A DNA stretch of 64,000 nucleotides from Arsenicibacter rosenii. Its GTDB lineage: Bacteria > Bacteroidota > Bacteroidia > Cytophagales > Spirosomataceae. Positions 8,534 through 16,623 of the stretch are shown piece after piece. The notes under the pieces are model-generated. The model made no database searches. It saw nothing but the letters and a program-made list of their open reading frames with translations, and was not told where the DNA came from. Made by a program: the position numbers and the translations under genes. The DNA lies in NCBI RefSeq assembly GCF_001870735.1, contig NZ_MORL01000008.1:108901-172900 (forward strand), read 5' to 3'. Each line of letters opens with the position of its first letter. The first letter of the stretch is position 1.

Positions 8534-9304
8534 CTACTGCTTTGCGTTATCCAGAAAATGGGTGAAGGTATCGCCACGTAAGCCAAGACGGATCGTTTCG
8601 AGCGGAATGACCTCGTGTGGTGCGATATTACCCAGATTCACGTTGGTACCCAGTAATTTAACAAACCAGACCTGCTGCGATTTCTGAGGAGCTTCCCAAA
8701 TAATGCTTTCAAAAGGCACCTGCGTCAGAATTTCTTCGACAAGCCCCTGACGCACTTCACCGCTCGAGCGGAACAGACCGACGTTTCCCCCTTCGCGGGC
8801 CTCGCCGATTACTTTCCAGGCACCGGCCTGCAGTTCGGCCTGCATTAGTTGAATCCATTTATAGGGCGGAATAATCTTGGCTTCGTCTTTCGAGCCCACT
8901 TCCGACAAGACCGTAACCTGCTTTGCCAGTTTGCTGATGTATTCGCATTTCACATCCTGCGGCATTTCGATAGACCCATCCGAAACCTCAGCGTATTTCA
9001 TGTCATACCGATCCAGAAGGCGCTGATAATCTTCGAATTGATTCCGGACCACAAAGGCTTCAAACAATGTCCCGCCGAAGTAAACAGGGATGCCGGCGTC
9101 ACGATAAACGTCCAGCTTTTCGCTCAGGTTCGGGGTAACAAACGATGTAGCCCAACCCAATTTTACGATATCAATATAGTTGGCTGATGTTGCTAACAAG
9201 TCTTCGACCTGTCTTATGCTCAAGCCCTTGTCCATGACCATTGTCAACCCGCTTTGACGGGGTTTCACGGTACGCTCGGGGATTTGCGTCAGTGTATAGT
9301 TCAT
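8534..9304 (-). CDS. Phosphosulfolactate synthase (ComA family)
   Basis: A 256-residue TIM-barrel protein of the phosphosulfolactate synthase family, which adds sulfite to phosphoenolpyruvate to give (R)-phosphosulfolactate. Recognisable stretches: GLTMVMDKGLS, YIDIVKLGWATSF, GIPVYFGGTLFE, EVSDGSIEMP, VLSEVGSKD, EAREGGNVGLF, IIWEAPQKSQQ, and LGLRGDTF at the end. In methanogens this starts coenzyme M synthesis. In Bacteroidota its job is not established; supply of sulfonate precursors is one possibility, but the window holds no other sulfonate gene. Confidence 0.85.
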   Translation of the reverse strand: MNYTLTQIPERTVKPRQSGLTMVMDKGLSIRQVEDLLATSANYIDIVKLGWATSFVTPNLSEKLDVYRDAGIPVYFGGTLFEAFVVRNQFEDYQRLLDRYDMKYAEVSDGSIEMPQDVKCEYISKLAKQVTVLSEVGSKDEAKIIPPYKWIQLMQAELQAGAWKVIGEAREGGNVGLFRSSGEVRQGLVEEILTQVPFESIIWEAPQKSQQVWFVKLLGTNVNLGNIAPHEVIPLETIRLGLRGDTFTHFLDNAKQ

Positions 9305-9448
9305 CCGCTAGTGTAGGGGAAGATCTTGAAAAAAAAACGCCCAAAAGTAACACAACTACCCGAAACCTCACAGGAAAGTACAGAAATTTAAGCAAGCGAA
9401 CGGGGTTTTGCCTGGTTAAATCCAACTACTATATCGACTCAAGGCGAA

Positions 9449-9456
9449 TATATTTG
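9449..9456 (+). promoter_or_regulatory. -7 promoter box for the thioesterase gene
   Basis: TATATTTG matches the Bacteroidota -7 consensus TAnnTTTG exactly and lies 65 bases before the thioesterase ATG. I see no clear TTTG -33 element at the usual distance. Confidence 0.45.
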
Positions 9457-9520
9457 TGTACATATTTCGCCGTTAAGCGTTCATCAGCTAAACTTGTGCA
9501 GTTAAAATTGAGGAGTAATA

Positions 9521-9964
9521 ATGGAAACAAACCCCCGCCTGCGTTTTTTTCAATCGATGTTGGGTCAGTCCATGACCAACAGCCCCTCGCCGGTCGGCCG
9601 CTGGCTGAACGGTACTTTACGGGAGGCTGAATCCGGCAAACTGGTTGTCGACTATGTTGTCCGCGAAGACCTGACCAATCCGGCCGGCGTACTGCACGGG
9701 GGGGCCGCAGCGGCTATTCTTGACGACATTGCGGGGGCCATGGTCTTTACCCTCGGCCGCGAATACGCGTATACTTCGGTGAATCTGAACGTTGATTTTC
9801 TGCACGCGGCCCGTCTGGGAGAAACCATTACGGCGACCGCTCAGGCCGTCCGGACCGGCAAAAACATCATCCATGCCGAGAGCGTCATCCGCGCCGCCGA
9901 CGGTAAAATCATCGCTAAAGCGGCCACGAACCTGATTCAGACCTCGGTAAAAATGCCGTTTTGA
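9521..9964 (+). CDS. PaaI-family hotdog thioesterase
   Basis: A 147-residue acyl-CoA thioesterase of the hotdog fold. The core motif LHGGAAAAILDDIAGAMV (HGG followed by the Asp of the long helix) and the strand NLNVDFLHAARLGETITATAQ are typical of the PaaI/YbgC-like group. Length is normal. The acyl substrate cannot be inferred. It is a lone plus-strand gene, divergent from the phosphosulfolactate synthase gene with a 216-base spacer. Confidence 0.85.
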   Translation: METNPRLRFFQSMLGQSMTNSPSPVGRWLNGTLREAESGKLVVDYVVREDLTNPAGVLHGGAAAAILDDIAGAMVFTLGREYAYTSVNLNVDFLHAARLGETITATAQAVRTGKNIIHAESVIRAADGKIIAKAATNLIQTSVKMPF

Positions 9965-10170
9965 GCCATTAGCAATGCGTTCCCGTTTATAGTTTACGAA
10001 ACGGGCGACATAAGTTATCGGGTCTTATGAGTCTGGTAATTACAAAATGCGGAGCAGATCCCCGGTTATGAGGGATAAAATCCCTGAATTTCAGGATAGC
10101 AATCCGCAGACCGGATAGGGAAATTTGCTCAGGTGTCAGACTCAGACACCTGCCTAAAGCCATATCCGTT

Positions 10171-10524
10171 ATGACATTTATCCGTTTCGACAAGCAAGCC
10201 ATCGCCGCCAGGTCCATTATCTGGCTGGAAGGCGACTGGAATTACACCCGTATTTATCAGCAGGATAAACCCACAAAAATGAGTGCTTACACACTCAAGT
10301 GGTATCAGGAACAACTAGCCGATTTTATCAGAGTCAGGAAAGATGCCATCGTGAACCCGCAACACATCCGGGCTGTTCTGTCGACGCCCAGTCAGCCGCG
10401 GCGGCTGCGGTTGCTGCTGAGTAATGGCGATGAAGTAGAAGTGGCCCGCCGCCGGCAGGTTTTTGTAAAGCGCCGGCTACAGGACGGCCAGTATGAAAAG
10501 GGGCCGTTACACGCTGCTAATTAG
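10171..10524 (+). CDS. Stand-alone LytTR DNA-binding protein
   Basis: A 117-residue protein made almost entirely of a LytTR DNA-binding domain. The pattern is SIIWLEGDWNYTRIYQQD, then FIRVRKDAIVNPQHI, then EVARRRQVFVKRRL. The usual receiver domain is missing, so its activity must be controlled another way, for example by a partner or by its own expression. Its last 18 bases overlap the convergent Uma2 gene. The 206 bases upstream hold no other gene that I can support. Confidence 0.75.
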   Translation: MTFIRFDKQAIAARSIIWLEGDWNYTRIYQQDKPTKMSAYTLKWYQEQLADFIRVRKDAIVNPQHIRAVLSTPSQPRRLRLLLSNGDEVEVARRRQVFVKRRLQDGQYEKGPLHAAN

Positions 10525-11172
10525 CCCCTGTAGCGCTATCATATTGGCATGTGCATCAAAAACTGCCTTTACCGGAATCGTAAAAGCCGGAAGGATAACG
10601 CTGGACACGGTCTGGCCAATCTGGTAGCGGCCCTGTAAGGCATAGGCTTCGGTATCAGCGTCAATAGTATATAGCTCAACAGTCTGGCGTGTCGGGTCAA
10701 CAATCCAGTATTCGGCAACACCATGCACGGCATAATCATCAAACTTAATGTCGCGGTCATTCCTCTCCGTGCTTTTCGACAAGACTTCCACCACTAAATC
10801 AGGTGCCGGATAATACAAGGAATCAGGACTGATGTGTGCTGCTTTGGCAGGCCCGAAGTAGCACACGTCCGGTTCGTAACTGTTGCGCGTCAGTTCGACG
10901 AGGGCTTTTTCAACAACGACAATGCCCCGGGAATGACGCATGATGAAGACATTGAGCAATGTTCCGAGATGCATTACCGCCATGTTATGCTTGTGTAATG
11001 CGGGCGAGTGCACAACGATTTCTCCGTTGATAAACTCGGCTTTCATCGTATCATCCATCCACTCATAAAACGCACGGCGGCGGTTTTGTTCATCATTCAG
11101 AATGGCCTGCACCTGCTGAATAATCTGCGGTGCTTTCGGGGATTCCAGTAAACGGGCGGCTAATTCGTTCAT
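10507..11172 (-). CDS. Uma2 family (DUF820) endonuclease-like protein, second copy
   Basis: A 221-residue paralogue of the Uma2 protein at 3949-4605, with the same order of motifs: KAEFINGEIVVHSPA, SYEPDVCYF, APDLVVEVLSKSTERNDRDIKFDDYAVHGVAEYWIVDP. I choose the ATG giving MNELAARLLESP; the upstream alternative is a TTG. As with its paralogue, its stop codon lies inside the 3' end of a convergent plus-strand gene, here the LytTR gene. The function of the family is not established. Confidence 0.85.
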   Translation of the reverse strand: MNELAARLLESPKAPQIIQQVQAILNDEQNRRRAFYEWMDDTMKAEFINGEIVVHSPALHKHNMAVMHLGTLLNVFIMRHSRGIVVVEKALVELTRNSYEPDVCYFGPAKAAHISPDSLYYPAPDLVVEVLSKSTERNDRDIKFDDYAVHGVAEYWIVDPTRQTVELYTIDADTEAYALQGRYQIGQTVSSVILPAFTIPVKAVFDAHANMIALQGLISSV

Positions 11173-11243
11173 AATCGGCTCAGACAACTACTCAAAGATA
11201 CATTTTTTCCGCCGTTACACTGGCCTTAATCAATAGATTTCCC

Positions 11244-11251
11244 TATATTTG
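11244..11251 (+). promoter_or_regulatory. -7 promoter box of the rplU-rpmA operon
   Basis: TATATTTG, an exact TAnnTTTG box, lies 30 bases before the rplU ATG. The region 21 bases upstream of the box (ACTG) only weakly resembles the -33 TTTG. Confidence 0.55.
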
Positions 11252-11281
11252 CACCCTCATTTCCAAAATTATACACGAATC

Positions 11282-11599
11282 ATGTACGCAATCGTAGAGA
11301 TCGCAGGACAGCAGTTTAAAGTTCAGAAAGGTCGCTCTATCTATACGCACCGTTTAGAAGGCGACGCTGACGCTGTGCTTGCATCCGACAAGGTGAAAGT
11401 TCTCCTTGTTGATAACGAAGGCAGCATCTCTGTAGGTGCTCCAGTAGTTGAAGGTGCTTCTGTAACGGCGAAAATCGTTGAACACCTGAAAGGCGAAAAA
11501 GTAATCGTCTTCAAAAAGAAACGCCGGAAAGGCTACAAAAAGAAAAACGGCCACCGTCAGTACCTGACGAAGGTGTTAATCGAAGATATAACTCTGTAA
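11282..11599 (+). CDS. rplU: 50S ribosomal protein L21
   Basis: A 105-residue L21 protein of the large ribosomal subunit. It begins MYAIVEIAGQQFKVQKG, the family signature, and ends with the basic KKKRRKGYKKKNGHRQ stretch and TKVLIEDI. The ATG at 11282 is chosen because the 11 upstream residues are not part of L21 and overlap the promoter. rpmA follows after 43 bases, the standard L21-L27 operon order. Confidence 0.97.
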   Translation: MYAIVEIAGQQFKVQKGRSIYTHRLEGDADAVLASDKVKVLLVDNEGSISVGAPVVEGASVTAKIVEHLKGEKVIVFKKKRRKGYKKKNGHRQYLTKVLIEDITL

Positions 11600-11642
11600 C
11601 GTTTGGCTCTTAACGCACGTTAAGCCTTAAACACAAAACAAA

Positions 11643-11900
11643 ATGGCACACAAGAAAGGTGTAGGTAGTTCCAAGAACGGCCGTGACTCGATAAGCAAGC
11701 GCCTTGGCGTTAAATTGTTCGGTGGTCAGAAAGCTATCGCCGGAAACATCATCGTGCGTCAGCGCGGTACACAACATCACCCTGGTCAGGGCGTAGGTAT
11801 CGGCCGTGACCATACCCTGTTTGCTCTGGTCGACGGCGTGGTTAAATTCCAGGCTGGCCGCAGCAACCGCTCGTATGTTCACATCGTACCTGCTGAATAA
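11643..11900 (+). CDS. rpmA: 50S ribosomal protein L27
   Basis: An 85-residue L27 protein with the classic [16 protein letters not shown] start and the [27 protein letters not shown] core. The N-terminus reaches toward the peptidyl-transferase centre in the assembled ribosome. It ends the two-gene rplU-rpmA operon and is followed by a strong terminator. Confidence 0.97.
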   Translation: MAHKKGVGSSKNGRDSISKRLGVKLFGGQKAIAGNIIVRQRGTQHHPGQGVGIGRDHTLFALVDGVVKFQAGRSNRSYVHIVPAE

Positions 11901-11926
11901 GCAATTACGAACCGACATACAGTCCT

Positions 11927-11962
11927 GAAAAATCCCGCATGGCATCCCATGCGGGATTTTTC
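11927..11962 (+). terminator. Terminator of rplU-rpmA
   Basis: A perfect 16-bp stem (arms 11927-11942 and 11947-11962) with a 4-nt CATC loop. A run of T is included in the right arm. It lies 26 bases after the rpmA stop. Confidence 0.85.
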
Positions 11963-12086
11963 GTTTGGAGCACACGCAACTAAAATGCACAGGCGTTTGT
12001 TTCAGACACAGAAAACGCCTCTCCCGTCTGTAGGGATAGCCTGGATAAAACCGGGAAACACGAGGCTATTTAGCCAAACTCCCAAG

Positions 12087-12689
12087 ATGAACGATCTACT
12101 TCAACGTCCTGTATCTATTTACGCGCAGCAAAACCCGAACCCAAACTCGATGAAGTTTGTGCTGAACGTAGAGCTCGTACCTGATGGACTTTCATTCGAT
12201 TATGCAGAACCAGGCGAAGCGCTGCTCGATGGCAAGGCCTCGCCCCTGGTGGTTGCTTTATTTGGCTTTGACTTTGTCCGCCGCGTATTTATTGCCAGCA
12301 ACTTCATTACCATCACCAAAGATGATCTGACCGATTGGGATGAGATCATGTTTGAGGTAAAACAGTTTCTGAAACAATACTTCGACGAAAAGCAGCCGGT
12401 CTTTGCCCAACGTACGGTAGATGCTAACTCGGTGCGGGTTGATGCTGATTCCGAGACGGTTCAAAAAATTAAGGCTGTACTCGAACAATATATTCGTCCG
12501 GCAGTTGAATCAGATGGAGGAGCCATTAACTTTTATTCCTTCGATCCGGAAACCGGCACGGTAAAGGTATTACTTCAGGGCGCATGCAGCGGCTGTCCAT
12601 CATCGACCCTGACCCTCAAGGCAGGTATCGAAAATCTGATGACCCGTTTAGTCCCGGAAGTCAAACAAGTAGAAGCTGAAGGTGTATAA
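12087..12689 (+). CDS. Nfu/NifU-type iron-sulfur cluster scaffold protein
   Basis: A 200-residue protein that carries Fe-S clusters to target apoproteins. The N-terminal Nfu_N domain (IYAQQNPNPNSMKFVLN, with SPLVVALFGFDFVRRVFIASNFITITK) is followed, from about residue 115, by the NifU-like C-terminal domain. That domain has IRPAVESDGGAINFYSF and the cluster-binding CSGCP. The ORF is open 46 codons further upstream, but that part would run through the rpmA terminator and is not family-like. I therefore start at MNDLLQRPVSIY. Confidence 0.92.
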   Translation: MNDLLQRPVSIYAQQNPNPNSMKFVLNVELVPDGLSFDYAEPGEALLDGKASPLVVALFGFDFVRRVFIASNFITITKDDLTDWDEIMFEVKQFLKQYFDEKQPVFAQRTVDANSVRVDADSETVQKIKAVLEQYIRPAVESDGGAINFYSFDPETGTVKVLLQGACSGCPSSTLTLKAGIENLMTRLVPEVKQVEAEGV

Positions 12690-12811
12690 TAGTGGTGTGG
12701 TACAGTAGCAGCAGATCCGGCAGTAGCATCAGTAAATAAGACAAAATATTCCCTGAAGCTGCTGCCAACTGCTACTGATTTACTTATTTTGGGGCAAAAA
12801 ACGCCTGAGGC

Positions 12812-14218
12812 ATGAATGTAAGGCTTTTGTTGGGGCCGGGCCTGTTGTTTCTCGCAACAGCAAGCCCGGCTCAAAATTTTCTGGGACTGTCGACTAATCC
12901 GCGTAGCGGAACGCATCGTACATACATTAATCCGGCCCTGTCGGCCGACTCTCCGCACAAGTTCGACCTGAATATAGCCGCGGCGAATATTCACGTAAAC
13001 AACAACTTTGTCCGGTATCAGGCACCTTATTCCATCCTTACCCTGCTGACCAACAACGTACCGGATCAGTACAAACGGCCGGACGGATCGCTTGATTTTA
13101 AACCGGCTTACACGAAGGAAATTCTGGACGGCCAGCCTAAAAACGTCACCGTATGGGGCGAGCTTCGCGGCCCGGCCCTTCGCCTGCCTGTGGGTGAAGG
13201 CGGTAGCCTGACGCTGAGCACCCGTCTGCGCGGAACGGCTCAGGTGCTGGGTGCGTCAGAAGATTTGCTGTCGGCCATCCGCGCCAGCCTCGCCGATAAT
13301 GCCCTATACAGCATTCCGAACCAGAACAACCGGTTCAATGTCGGCGCAAATGTGTATTCGGAATATGCCCTTACCTATGCCAAACCCATCGCCGAAACCG
13401 ATGCGGTCCGCGTCCTGGCGGGAGCTACCCTGAAATACCTGCGCGGCTTTACAGCCGGCTATCTGGTCAACAACCAGCTGAATTACTCCCTGCAATCAGA
13501 AACAACCCCGCCTAATAACCCTTACCTGCAGATAAGTCAGATTGATGCCCGCATGGCATTTACCAACTACCTGCAAAACAAACCGTTGACGATGAGCACG
13601 TTCTTCTCGGGTAATGTGCCTGGTAAAGGAGTAGGGGCAGATTTCGGCATCGCTATCATGAATCAGGTCGAAGACGATCAGCCGGTCTGGCAGCTGAGCC
13701 TGAGTCTGACCGATTTTGGGACCATTTTTTATAACGGAGAGTCGTACGACATCAACGAGCAGAATGTCAAAATCACGCCGGGCGATTTTAACAACGTTTC
13801 AGTCACCAGTCCTGAGCAGGTGGCCAATGTGGTTCGGGAAAAGCTGAATCTGTCACCGGCTACCAGTATCGGCCATTTTAAAATGACCCTCCCGACGGCC
13901 CTCAACCTGACGGCCGACTTACAGGCAACGGATAAGGTTGGCATAGGCTTTGTCTGGCGGCAAAACGTACTAAGCAGCCAGGCTGCGGCAGTTCGTCAGC
14001 CCACACTGCTATCGGTTGTGCCACGCTACGATACCAAACTTATTACGCTTGCTGCTCCGGTTACCTACCTCAATCAGACCATTTTACTAGGACTTTCGGC
14101 CCGTGTCGGTCCGTTCTGGCTTGGATCTGACAATATTTTTGGCCTAATTGGGAATGGTAACAACGGCATTCACCCGCGGGGTACAGATCTGTATGCCGGG
14201 GTATGCTTCGGCTTCTGA
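12812..14218 (+). CDS. DUF5723 family outer-membrane protein
   Basis: A 468-residue exported protein with signal peptide MNVRLLLGPGLLFLATASPAQ. The mature part begins NFLGLSTNPRSGTHRTYINPALSADSPHKFDLNI, the usual opening of DUF5723 proteins. The remainder alternates short amphipathic strands and ends in an aromatic residue (GVCFGF), as outer-membrane beta-barrels do. Function is unknown. NhaD begins one base after its stop, so the two are translationally close, though one sits in the outer and the other in the inner membrane. Confidence 0.8.
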   Translation: MNVRLLLGPGLLFLATASPAQNFLGLSTNPRSGTHRTYINPALSADSPHKFDLNIAAANIHVNNNFVRYQAPYSILTLLTNNVPDQYKRPDGSLDFKPAYTKEILDGQPKNVTVWGELRGPALRLPVGEGGSLTLSTRLRGTAQVLGASEDLLSAIRASLADNALYSIPNQNNRFNVGANVYSEYALTYAKPIAETDAVRVLAGATLKYLRGFTAGYLVNNQLNYSLQSETTPPNNPYLQISQIDARMAFTNYLQNKPLTMSTFFSGNVPGKGVGADFGIAIMNQVEDDQPVWQLSLSLTDFGTIFYNGESYDINEQNVKITPGDFNNVSVTSPEQVANVVREKLNLSPATSIGHFKMTLPTALNLTADLQATDKVGIGFVWRQNVLSSQAAAVRQPTLLSVVPRYDTKLITLAAPVTYLNQTILLGLSARVGPFWLGSDNIFGLIGNGNNGIHPRGTDLYAGVCFGF

Positions 14219-14219
14219 C

Positions 14220-15515
14220 ATGATTATCTCACTCATTACCATCTTTCTGCTTGGGTATTTACTGATTACCTTAGAACATCCGATTCACATTAACAAAACC
14301 GCCACGGCCTTAATAACGGGGGTTTTGTGTTGGGCAGCATATGCCCTGATGACGGCCGACAACCACCTCGTAACGGAGCAGCTGACCGAACATCTGGGCA
14401 GCGTTGCCGAGATTCTGTTTTTCCTGATGGGGGCCATGACCGTCGTTGAGCTCATTGACGCCCACGATGGATTTACCTTGATCACCGACCGCATCGCCAG
14501 CCGCAACACCCGGACCCTGCTCTGGATTATCTGTCTTCTTTCGTTTTTTATGTCGGCCCTGCTCGATAACCTGACTACCTCGATTGTGATGGTGTCGGTT
14601 GCCCGTAAGCTGGTCAAAAATGCAGAGCAGCGGAAAATCATTGCAGGCATGATCATTATTGCGGCCAACTCTGGTGGTGCATGGTCGCCGATCGGTGATG
14701 TCACGACGACCATGCTCTGGATCGGCGGACAGGTTACCACGGGCAATATCATTACCACCTTGTTTATCCCGAGCCTGGCCTCCCTGCTGGTGCCGCTCAC
14801 GATTCTTACGTTTAGCTATCCGGCCGAAACGCAGGTGACCAGTACATCGGCCACCAAAGGAATCAGCCGCCCGTATGTTAACGTGCAGGCCCGCCGCGAC
14901 CGCCGCCTGATGTTATCGATTGGTCTGGGCGGTATGCTCTTTGTTCCGATTTTCAAGATGGTTACCCACCTGCCGCCGTACATGGGCATGATGCTCGTAC
15001 TGGGTTGTATCTGGGTCGCGTCAGAGCTGATTCATAAAGATAAAGATGAGGCAGAGCGCAGGAAATTTACGGCTGCGTATGCTCTCAGCCGGATCGATGT
15101 ACCGAGTATTCTGTTTTTTCTGGGCATTTTGCTGGCCGTAGGCACCCTTGAAGTAACCGGCGTACTGACCACACTAGCCCAGGCCCTCGACAAAGCCGTT
15201 GGCAACCTTGATCTGATTGTGCTGCTGATCGGTATCGTTTCGGCCGTAGTTGATAACGTCCCGATTGTGGCAGCGGCCATGGGTATGTATGATCTTCAGA
15301 CTTTCCCGGCCGACCATAAGCTATGGGAGTTTCTTGCCTACTGCGCCGGAACGGGTGGCAGCATACTCGTGATCGGTTCGGCAGCGGGAGTCGCTGTTAT
15401 GGGCATGGAGCATTTAGACTTTGGCTGGTATCTCCGCAAAATCAGCTGGCTGGCGCTCATTGGCTACATCACAGGAGCCGCTATCTATCTGGCCCAGTTT
15501 GCCCTTCTTCATTAA
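14220..15515 (+). CDS. nhaD: NhaD-type Na+/H+ antiporter
   Basis: A 431-residue inner-membrane antiporter of the ion-transporter superfamily. It has about a dozen hydrophobic segments. Two conserved re-entrant regions are visible: AANSGGAWSPIGDVTTTMLWIGGQ and, in the second half, VVDNVPIVAAAMGMYDL followed by GTGGSILVIGSAAGVAVMG. I use the ATG at 14220, right after the DUF5723 stop; the extra upstream residues overlap the DUF5723 coding end. It exports sodium in exchange for protons and supports pH and salt balance. Confidence 0.9.
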   Translation: MIISLITIFLLGYLLITLEHPIHINKTATALITGVLCWAAYALMTADNHLVTEQLTEHLGSVAEILFFLMGAMTVVELIDAHDGFTLITDRIASRNTRTLLWIICLLSFFMSALLDNLTTSIVMVSVARKLVKNAEQRKIIAGMIIIAANSGGAWSPIGDVTTTMLWIGGQVTTGNIITTLFIPSLASLLVPLTILTFSYPAETQVTSTSATKGISRPYVNVQARRDRRLMLSIGLGGMLFVPIFKMVTHLPPYMGMMLVLGCIWVASELIHKDKDEAERRKFTAAYALSRIDVPSILFFLGILLAVGTLEVTGVLTTLAQALDKAVGNLDLIVLLIGIVSAVVDNVPIVAAAMGMYDLQTFPADHKLWEFLAYCAGTGGSILVIGSAAGVAVMGMEHLDFGWYLRKISWLALIGYITGAAIYLAQFALLH

Positions 15516-15563
15516 AAACAGCTTCGTTCAGGTTAAACTATTCCCGGAATAAATAGTCAAAAA

Positions 15564-15596
15564 ATTGCCGGGTTTTTACTTGAATTTTTACCTTTG
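15564..15596 (+). promoter_or_regulatory. Promoter of the Gly-rich secreted protein gene
   Basis: ATTG (15564-15567), a 21-base spacer, and TACCTTTG (15589-15596) fit the Bacteroidota sigma-ABfr promoter pattern TTTG-N(19-22)-TAnnTTTG. The ATG follows 39 bases later. Confidence 0.6.
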
Positions 15597-15635
15597 GCAA
15601 ATCGTATTCCTGTTTTTCTTTAGGTGGTCAAACAC

Positions 15636-16469
15636 ATGAAAAAGCTCATTCTAACCTTTTTACTGACGCCGGCGGCTCTCTTTGCGGCCATGGCACAAAC
15701 ACCCTCAGCCGACGAAGTGCTGGACAAGTATCTGGCGGCCATCGGCGGCAAAGATTTTGTTAAGGGCATTACGGATCTGCGCATCGAAATGTCGGCAGAT
15801 TTTAATGGTAATACCGCCCTGATTACCCGCAAAGCTAAGGCACCCAACAAATCATCCATGACGATCAACATGAACGGCATGGAAGTGATGAAAATGACAT
15901 CCGACGGCACCAAAGCGGCTTCCGGCGGTATGCGTGGCACGCAGGCTATGGAAGGTGCGGCGGCCCAGAGCTATATTCTGCAAAACTCACTTTTCCCGGA
16001 AGCCCACTATGCAGAGCTTGGTCTGAAAGCAACCGTTGACGGGACCGAAAAAGTAGACGGTCAGGATGCCTACAAAGTGACGTTTGCCAACGCCGACGGA
16101 TCGGTAAGCTGGTCTGAGTTTTATGACGTTGCCAGCGGCCTGAAAGTACAGACCGTATCGAAAGGCGGTATGGGCGGTCGCGGTATGGGTGGCCGTGGCG
16201 GCGGACAAGGTGGCCAGGGCGGTGCTCCCGGCGGCGGTCAGGGTCAGGGCGGTGCTCCCGGCGGCGGACAAGGTGGTCAGGGCGGTGGCCGGCAAGGTGG
16301 CGGCGGCCCGATGCTGCAAACCGTTAAGTATAGCAAATACAAGGACTTTAAAGGACTGAAATACCCGACCATTCAGATGCAGGAAACCCCGCAGGGCCCC
16401 CGCGAAACATCGATTGACAAGGTGCGTTTCAACGAAGGGCTGAAAGAGTCTGACTTTAAAGTCGAATAA
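15636..16469 (+). CDS. Secreted lipoprotein-sorting-like (LolA-like) protein with Gly/Gln repeat tract
   Basis: A 277-residue exported protein. MKKLILTFLLTPAALFAAMAQ is a clean signal peptide and sets the start at 15636. The following PSADEVLDKYLAAIGGKDFVKGITDLRIEMSADF resembles the opening of the LolA-like (outer-membrane lipoprotein-sorting) proteins common in Bacteroidota. Between about residues 180 and 225 lies a low-complexity tract of Gly, Gln, Arg and Ala-Pro-Gly words (GGMGGRG, GGAPGGGQGQ). The C-terminal part (KYSKYKDFKGLKYPTIQMQET) returns to the LolA-like pattern, so the tract interrupts a folded domain. The ligand is not known. Confidence 0.75.
   Translation: MKKLILTFLLTPAALFAAMAQTPSADEVLDKYLAAIGGKDFVKGITDLRIEMSADFNGNTALITRKAKAPNKSSMTINMNGMEVMKMTSDGTKAASGGMRGTQAMEGAAAQSYILQNSLFPEAHYAELGLKATVDGTEKVDGQDAYKVTFANADGSVSWSEFYDVASGLKVQTVSKGGMGGRGMGGRGGGQGGQGGAPGGGQGQGGAPGGGQGGQGGGRQGGGGPMLQTVKYSKYKDFKGLKYPTIQMQETPQGPRETSIDKVRFNEGLKESDFKVE
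16214..16267. repeat. 30-bp-period tandem repeat in the Gly-rich tract
   Basis: The words at 16215-16237 and 16245-16267 are identical over 23 bases and start 30 bases apart. They encode a ten-residue GGAPGGGQGQ-type unit. Shorter GGCGG/GGTCAG words flank them. Confidence 0.8.
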
Positions 16470-16494
16470 GAACACGCTCAGCAACCTCTTCCGA

Positions 16495-16544
16495 CAGAAG
16501 CCCGGTTGTTCCTGCCACAGGACGACCGGGCTTCTGCTTTTTTT
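16495..16544 (+). terminator. Strong terminator after the Gly-rich protein gene
   Basis: A stem of about 19 bp (CAGAAGCCCGG... / ...CCGGGCTTCTG, with G-U pairs and one bulge) is followed by seven T. Confidence 0.85.
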
Positions 16545-16548
16545 ACTC

Positions 16549-16582
16549 TTTGCGGCTAAAAGAAACAGGTTATATATATTCT
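16549..16582 (+). promoter_or_regulatory. Candidate promoter of the tandem M14 genes
   Basis: TTTG (16549-16552), a 22-base spacer and TATATTCT (16575-16582), close to TAnnTTTG, lie about 40 bases upstream of the first M14 gene. Confidence 0.45.
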
Positions 16583-16623
16583 GTGTAAACTTGTACCCTT
16601 CAAAATAATCTTTTCCCGATTAC

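Noticed and set aside
11949-12086. An upstream extension of the Nfu gene
   Set aside because: It runs through the rpmA terminator and is not conserved in Nfu proteins; the ATG at 12087 fits the family.
12690-12811. A hairpin or repeat between the Nfu and DUF5723 genes
   Set aside because: Words such as CAGTAGCAG and CTGCTACTG occur, but the arms are in inconsistent order and do not form a convincing stem.
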